Positions 58,511 through 64,000 of a stretch of 64,000 nt of DNA are shown piece after piece; the first letter of the stretch is position 1; each line of letters begins with the position of its first letter. This DNA is from Eonycteris spelaea (Eukaryota; Chordata; Mammalia; Chiroptera; Pteropodidae): assembly GCA_003508835.1 (NCBI GenBank), contig PUFA01000003.1:21895501-21959500 (forward strand). The letters run 5' to 3'. Both the position numbers and the translations under genes were made by a program. The notes beneath the pieces are model-generated. The model worked only from the letters and a program-made list of their open reading frames with translations, had not been told where the DNA came from and did no database searches.

Positions 58511-61088
58511 TTTCATTCTCATTTTGTTCTCAAATTTTGTACATGGTAGTAAAAAAAAAATCTTAATTTTAATAAAATTTATGCTAGAGTTACTCAAACT
58601 ATTTTCTTTTAAGGAAAAGAGAAGTTAGATTATCCAGTCAGAAATTGAAAATGGCAAAACCCCTCAAATTGGTGTATTTTAAACATCTGAAGGAAACTTG
58701 AAGTTACAGAGAGAGGAGTAATGTTTTATAGATGGATAGAAAGTCTCTTTTAAAAGGGGGATAAATTAATGTCTCCAGACCATTTGACACAGCCTCATTG
58801 TTGTGCTGTAATTTGAGAAGGGATGCCTGAGCCAAAAGGTTCAGACAAGATTTTCTACCTGCCATATTTTCAATCTGTTGACCCAGTTACTGCGGGTGCC
58901 CTGGGATGCTTAATAGTTCATCTTTTCAAGAAAATGGTCACAGTTTTAAGTCAGAAAATACCACTCTTACATTTTCCCTATATTTTTATTCTCAGAGGGA
59001 GAAAAAAAGGGTAGAAGAAATCATAGAATATTAGAGTCTGGGATAATTCATCAGCCTTAGCAACATTCATTGAACAAGCCTACATGATTTTTATTCTAAG
59101 ATTATTCTTTTCTTCCTGAAAGTGTAATTTCTAAAATCCTAATCACCAGTTAATCATGGTCCCCAGCCCCAACTTCCTGTGGAAGGATATCAATTCTCTA
59201 ATATCCCATCAATGATTTAGAGATATAATAGTAGAAGGACCAGGCCATGGCCATGGCCTCTATTCTAAGCTCTTCTCTCTTTGCAAAGTTGAAACAGGAT
59301 CAAAGCATTGGGTAATTGTTTACCTACTCTCTCTCCTGCCAATAGGGAGGTGGAAAAACACAATACCATGAGCTCCAGGGTGTGGGGACAGGAGGTGAAG
59401 GAGTTTTCCTTGTCAGGATGCATTTTTCCCCTTCTACCTCTAGGTACCCAAAGTCTCCATCCTGTTTGTCCTGACGAGGATAAAGTATCTCCTAACTTTT
59501 AGCCCTTGCTATGCTAAAACAGGGAAAATAATGCAAAGGAGATTTGTAGTGAAGAAAATATTTTACTTTTTTCTTCTCTAAAAGCATATGATCTTTTGAC
59601 CATATGAAGGGAGCGGGAAGAGGACAGGAGTCTGTATGAGAAAATAAGTCCTATGTCATAGTATAATATGTGTTTTCCAGGAAGTCATTCGCTTGAGGAT
59701 GTGTTAGGATCATAATGTGTGTCCATTTGGGCTGTGCTAAGGAAATGTCTGTTGCACAACCGAGCCCTCGAGCATCTATGGACCCCTTGGGCTGCATCAG
59801 TATCAGTTCCCCAGGCTTGTATGTACAGCCAGGGGCAGTGAACTGCTTAAATGACGACGTCTATTGAAAATTAGTGTAAGTATTATAGAATTTGGGGAGA
59901 GTTCCTTGGCAGACTGCTCTGAAAACCACACTCATTAGTACTGAACCCATATTTGGCAGATTTACAGAGAGTAGTATCTCCTTGGAATACTATCTTACCT
60001 TCTATTTAGAAAAAAAAACAAAAAACAAAAGAGAGTACTTTACTTTTGCTATTGTTTGTTTGTGCCTTTGGTTTTGTAAGAAGACAATTTGCTTATTGAT
60101 TTTTTCACTTTGAGTTTTTTCGAGACATTGTATTTGAGTTTTGCTTTCTGGTTGTGTACAGATAAGACCTAGATTGATAAAATTTTAACTTAAGATTCAG
60201 GTGAGCATTGGTGTGATGAAAAGGAATGCTTTAAACAGGAGTAGTTAATTGCAGTCAAGACTAGAAAATGCAAATGGCCTAGATTTCTGTGAACGAAATC
60301 ACAGAAACTCTTAGTCTAGAAAGGTTGTGGAACATCTTGGGCTTATTAAATTTTATTCTCCCATTCACATCAACAACACAACTGGTTCTGCTTTCCCAAC
60401 AAATTTTTGCATCCACAATATTTGTATTATGCCCAGAGGAGTACTGTACATTTTCTTCATTATTTCTCAAAAAGGACATAAGATAATAGGATATCATTAT
60501 TTGATTTGAAAATGTATAAAACAGTAGCAAACATAAGAGCAAAAGAAATTGAAAGTCATGGAGTACAAGGCTGTCCTCAGGAATAACATTTTTACCTTTT
60601 ACCATTTCAAAGAAGGTGAAAGGAAAGCCCCAGGTGCATCATGGGTATTATAAGGAATACAGCCAAAAGCTTGTGGACATGTTTTAACTCTCGACTTCTA
60701 CCTAAGTGTACATCCAGGTGGCCTGTGCTCCATCTACAGCAGACAGATCAGAGTGTTCAGTGAGTTCCTGACAGAGAATGAGCTCTAACAGGAAAAATTA
60801 CCTCAGTTCACCACTTTGAACTCTTAGCTGAAATAGCAACACTATTTTAAATATACAAGGCTTGGCTATCATAGACCTGCCTTTTTTTTTTTTTTTTTTT
60901 ATCTTGGTCAAGAGCATCTACTTCCTCATGAATGATATTCCAGAAGGATTTACCTTTAGAAGCTAGGTGCTTACACTTTCAGAATTGTTTTTACATGTAT
61001 GTAACCGATATGAGAAAAAGGGAAAGCATTATTTTAGAATCATGTTTTTGCTTTAGTTTGCATGGTGACATATGAGAAGGAACAAGGG
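58511..61088. other. Unique non-coding DNA
   Basis: No named repeat. A T19 tract lies at 60882-60900. Overlapping sense and antisense frames at 60279-60605 are chance. 59740-59870 is repeat-free with scattered CpGs (ACCGAGCCCTCGAG, AATGACGACGTC, which includes a near-CRE TGACGACG). Confidence 0.4.
60882..60900 (+). repeat. Poly(T) tract
   Basis: Nineteen T. It could be the poly(A) tail of a minus-strand retroelement, but no recognisable element lies on its right. Confidence 0.95.
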
Positions 61089-61210
61089 TTTAAATTCAGA
61101 TAGTCCTGGGATTGATCTGCCTCATTTCAACTTTTCTGGCCTTGGGCTAGTCACTAACCTCTTTGAGCCTCAGTTTCCTGAGTAGCATAGTGATTAAGTA
61201 ACTAATTAAC
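61089..61210 (+). mobile_element. MIR SINE fragment
   Basis: GTTTAAATTCAGATAGTCC, TCTGGCCTTGGGCTAGTCACTAACCTCTTTGAGCCTCAGTTTCC match the MIR centre with high identity; the 3' half is missing or replaced. Confidence 0.93.
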
Positions 61211-61405
61211 CCTGAATGCATTGTTTTATCCCTGTAGTACAATCTCAAAGTGGTTTGTGATTATCCTGAAATATTGAAGTTTTCATGAAATTATCAGTTT
61301 AATTTCTGCATTTCAAATGTACTAATTTGTTTAATGGTATTCTGTCAAAAATAGCAATTTCCAATATTGACCTTCTCTCCTGAGCATGACAGACATGAGA
61401 ATTTG
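61211..61405. other. Unique AT-rich stretch
   Basis: Nothing recognised. Confidence 0.4.
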
Positions 61406-61900
61406 TCATCCATGATAAGACCGACAGTGTTTTCTACTTCTTTGCCTCTTGGGAATGCCAGGCCTTGGTCCCGAGTCTTCCAGGCTTGTGGCCTTCAGCT
61501 GTGCCTTTTCAGCTTTCTGCAACCCGGCTAACATTGCGTGCATGTTTGGGGTGTTCCTGCTGCCTGTCGTGCTTACAGCCTGATTACTTCTGTCCACAAC
61601 TACCGAGCTGAGGAAGGGCATTGTGCCTCATTCCTGTGGATGTAGCTTCCCTGCTGGGAGACCGGGTGCGCCTTGTGGCCATGTCGTAGGTTCTGTCTTG
61701 CCATCTGCTGATAACTAAGGGTTGTTGATGTTGCTGCTCTAACATTCAGGTGGCAAGTCCGGGTGTCCCTGGCAGACTTGAAGCAGGATTGGTGCACCGC
61801 ACTGAAAGCCCGTCAGTGGGTCTAGACCCGATGCCAGCTGGGCCCCTCCCTCTCTCGTTCTGTCACCTGCATTGGCCACTTTGGATACAGAGTTGCTCTA
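61406..61900 (-). other. GC-richer segment with two abutting minus-strand frames
   Basis: GC and CpG content rise here compared with both sides. Minus-strand frames at 61797-61600 (65 codons) and 61621-61406 (71 codons) overlap by 22 bases in different phases, as one frame broken by a frameshift might. The predicted peptides are polar and basic with no motif I recognise. It may be a retrocopy fragment, an exon or simply a GC-rich unique patch. GCTCTAGTTC is directly repeated at about 61895 and 61910. Confidence 0.3.
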
Positions 61901-61954
61901 GTTCAGTTCGCTCTAGTTCTAAACTTTTATCTGGCGCAAATGAAGTAGGGAGAC

Positions 61955-62440
61955 TATAAACATGGATTAAACACAGTCCAGTCTTCAAGGAGTTCTCAGT
62001 TTAGGGGGAAAAGTACTTCTTCATATGACTTTGTAATGTTTTCCAAAGCCGCTTGTCACTAATTTAGTGAATACACATTGATCAAACCCTTGTCGTGTTC
62101 ATGGGATTTTGCTGAGTCCTGGCAGAGAGCATGGAGAACATCACATGTCCTGGGAGGGGGAACAGGGCAAAATAGGCTTGCACAAGTAATCAACGCCAGA
62201 AAGAAAATGCAGTAAGAGTTAAGGGGATACGATAAAGAGAAGTTGATTCCGATGTAAAAGATCCTGCAAACGTTTATGGAACAATTGCCATTATGGCTGA
62301 ATCTTGAGTTATGAGCAGAATGAGACGTGTAGAGAGAAGAGGAAAGACTTTCCAGCTGAAGTGAAATGCGTGAGTGAAAGTGTCAAGGCAGGAACGTCGG
62401 CGGTGTTACTTATGGATAGACGGAGGCAGCGGTGTGTTGG
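61955..62440 (-). mobile_element. L2 LINE fragment
   Basis: TGGATTAAACACAGTCCAGTCTTCAAGGAGTTCTCAGTTTAGGGGG and GAGAGAAGAGGAAAGACTTTCCAGCTGAAGTGAAATGCGTGAG...GTGTCAAGGCAGGAACG follow the L2 reverse complement (compare GAGCATTCCAGGCAGAGGGAACAGCAAGTGCAAAGGC). At least one other short old fragment may interrupt it near 62060-62110. Confidence 0.7.
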
Positions 62441-62452
62441 ACGCGGCTCCTC

Positions 62453-63040
62453 TCAGCCCGCAGACTCGACTGCGCACACCTCTTCTGCTTGGTGCTCAGC
62501 GACACTCCGTTTGCACCTTGAACACAGATTTAGGGAGTATTTACACCACGGACGTTGGGAAACACTGACAAGCAGGGCTCCCCCATCCCTCCCCAGAAAA
62601 CCAGCTGTTAAACATACCAGCCCCTTGCCTAGAGTGTCCTTTCCCTTACAGAAGCTTTCAGCTGGGACAGCTGTTTCTGCCGTGTGTGAGATGAGGACCC
62701 TGTGGTGACACGGGTTCCATGGGTTGCCCCGTGTCGCACAGCTGCGTGCAGAGGCAGACCTTGAACTCATCAAAATAACATTCTTCTGTAGGAATTTGAT
62801 GCCAGCGAGCTTTGTGACTCTGGATGTGCACCACTGCGTGCAGGCGCCGGAGGGGAAGACACGGGTCCCCAAATCGTTAGTGGCTCTGCTGAACTCTGGT
62901 TGTCTCAAGTGTCTTTTCATACACCTACACCTGAGACTGGGTTGTATGCCCCGTCTCTGGGGTCCACTTCCGGTTTTTACTAGAGCTGAAGAAAAGGGAA
63001 TGAGGAAGGGGAGGGGAAACGTGGAGATGAACAACCCCAA
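62453..63040 (-). other. Longest open frame in the window (195 codons), unlikely a gene
   Basis: The frame reads through CpG- and GC-richer DNA where stops are rarer, and a diverged MIR (62680-62785) lies inside it. Plus-strand frames at 62304-62708 and 62724-63059 cover the same bases. The predicted protein begins with a short hydrophobic stretch and then becomes Arg/Ser/Cys-rich without a known domain. I treat it as chance or, at best, a lineage-specific non-coding or de novo transcript. Confidence 0.2.
62680..62785 (-). mobile_element. Probable MIR SINE fragment
   Basis: GTGTGAGATGAGGACCCTGTGGTGACACGGGTTCCATGGGTTGCCCCGTGTCGCACAGCTGCGTGCAGAGGCAGACCTTGAACTC resembles the MIR reverse complement (CAGATGAGGAAACTGAGGC...TTGCCCAAGGTCACACAGCTAGTAAGTGGCAGAGCCGGGATTCGAACCC). 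Confidence 0.7.
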
Positions 63041-63537
63041 GCACTCACTGATGATGTGAGGACTGAAAATAAGGAAGTTACCATTTGTAAAGAACCCAGC
63101 GCAGCCATTGGCTCTTAGAGAATCCTTTAAAAAATGGCAGCAGGTACGGTTCTAGACTTATTGATACGGCAATAATAAACATAATTATTCATCATGAGCC
63201 ATCTTGTCTCTCAGCTGTTTGTCCCTAGAACTTCTCTCACCCTCTCCTGAATTCTGTTTCCTCGTCCCTTTGTTCTGTCCCCTTGTTCCAGCCACCACCA
63301 GCATCCTCTGAAACCCTTGCCATTCCTCCCCCTCAGCACCCTTTCTACTGCTTCCACCTCTCTACTCAGAAAAATGCACGTCTCTTCGCATAATAAATCT
63401 ACATGTAATTTCAAGAGTGTGTTAATCTGTTCAAGATAAGTGGAGAGAAACTGACTAAAGATTAATCAAATATACTATATTAATGGAATCACGTCTTTAA
63501 AAGGTTGATAGATATACAGGTTGGTTAGCATAATGCT
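63041..63537. other. Unique non-coding DNA
   Basis: Pyrimidine-rich at 63215-63370 (plus strand). No named feature. Confidence 0.4.
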
Positions 63538-63690
63538 TTATTTATTCAACACCTATTTATTTGAGAGCTTATGATGTGGCAGATATTGATCTAGAAGCTG
63601 AGGATACAGGGGCAAAAGGAAAGGCATTTTGCCTCATGTCGCTTTCTGTCTATTCACAGACAAACAATACACACACACATAAACACACAC
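63538..63690 (-). mobile_element. L2 LINE 3' end
   Basis: TTATTTATTCAACACCTATTTATTTGAGAGCTTATGATGTGGCAGATATTGATCTAGAAGCTGAGGATACAGGGGCAAAAGG matches the L2 3' reverse complement. A short CA tract follows at about 63668-63696. Confidence 0.92.
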
Positions 63691-63696
63691 ACACAT
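63668..63696 (+). repeat. Short (CA)n tract
   Basis: Imperfect CACACACACATAAACACACACACACA. Confidence 0.9.
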
Positions 63697-63809
63697 GATG
63701 CCAGACTGAAAGTATCGTTGAATTATAAAATGACGTAATAATATTTTTCCTTTGTTATATGTTAACAAAATAGATCTCCCTTGCATTCAAGAGAAATCTA
63801 TTTTTACTT

Positions 63810-64000
63810 TACATTCAAAAACATGAGCAGTCTAAAGAATAATATAACAAACCCTTATATTCCCGTGACCCTGAGTTAACAAGCATATTGCTTACATTAT
63901 TTTTTAAATGGAAATAAAAAGAGAAAAAGCTAAAATCCTTACTGTCTCCCATTTTATCATTTCCTCTGACCCCAGGCAACCAGTTTCATAAATTTTATAT
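63810..64000 (-). mobile_element. Old L1-type 3' region, cut by window end
   Basis: AAAGAATAATATAACAAACCCTTATATTCCCGTGACCCTGAGTTAACAAGCATATTGC and TTTCCTCTGACCCCAGGCAACCAGTTTC match the reverse complement of old L1 3' sequences (AATAATACAATGAACACCC...CAATTGTTAACATTTTGCC...CTGACCCCAGGCAACCACTG). It continues beyond 64000. Confidence 0.75.

Noticed and set aside
60879..60900. Poly(T) as the tail of a minus-strand processed pseudogene
   Set aside because: No coding or RNA-like sequence was recognisable to the right of the tract, and no target-site duplication was seen.

Overview
This window looks like ordinary, AT-rich mammalian nuclear DNA, probably intergenic or deep intronic. I find no credible protein-coding gene, no exon that I can defend, no structural RNA gene, no CRISPR array and no prokaryotic organisation. 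Open frames are short, overlap on both strands, and often use non-ATG starts or run through old transposons.

The organism is a placental mammal, because the window carries the standard eutherian fossil repeats: MIR, L2, L3/CR1, old L1, MER5A, MER20 and a MER58-like hAT. The youngest recognisable insertion is a 5'-truncated L1 3' end at 29436-29590. From memory, its tail (GGTGGTGAACACAC ... TTAACCAATGTCA ... CCAATAAA) resembles bat (Chiroptera) L1 more than horse, dog or primate L1. No Alu, carnivore, ruminant, horse or vespertilionid-type SINE is visible. A bat, possibly from a lineage with little recent SINE activity, is my best guess, but this is an inference.

Layout: 1-4690 is mostly unique AT-rich DNA with a striking perfect inverted repeat at 292-336 and MIR/L2 scraps. 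4690-9050 holds an old L1, a (GT)/(GA) microsatellite and several MIRs. 9050-16350 is mostly unique, with a candidate conserved regulatory block near 9700-10110. 16360-20150 has L2 and L1 remnants. 21747-24372 has MER20 and MER5A. 24890-25090 is the best enhancer-like block. 25716-30340 has a long (TA)n tract, L2, MER58-like, L1 and the young L1 tail. 33270-38200 has L2, a complete MER58-like element, a 24-bp minisatellite and a MIR. 41340-44446 has L2, MIR, a long L3/CR1 fossil and microsatellites. 45640-46345 is an unexplained CpG-dense segment. 46763-50830 has DNA transposons and the longest L2 fossil. 53105-55125 has MIR and L2. 61400-63040 is a second GC/CpG-richer zone. The window ends inside an old L1.

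No genes work together here. The possible function lies in unique blocks that may be distal enhancers and in two CpG-dense segments that may be orphan islands, retrocopies or unannotated exons. All of these need comparative data. Repeat family names were assigned by remembered consensus similarity, so element boundaries are approximate to some tens of bases.
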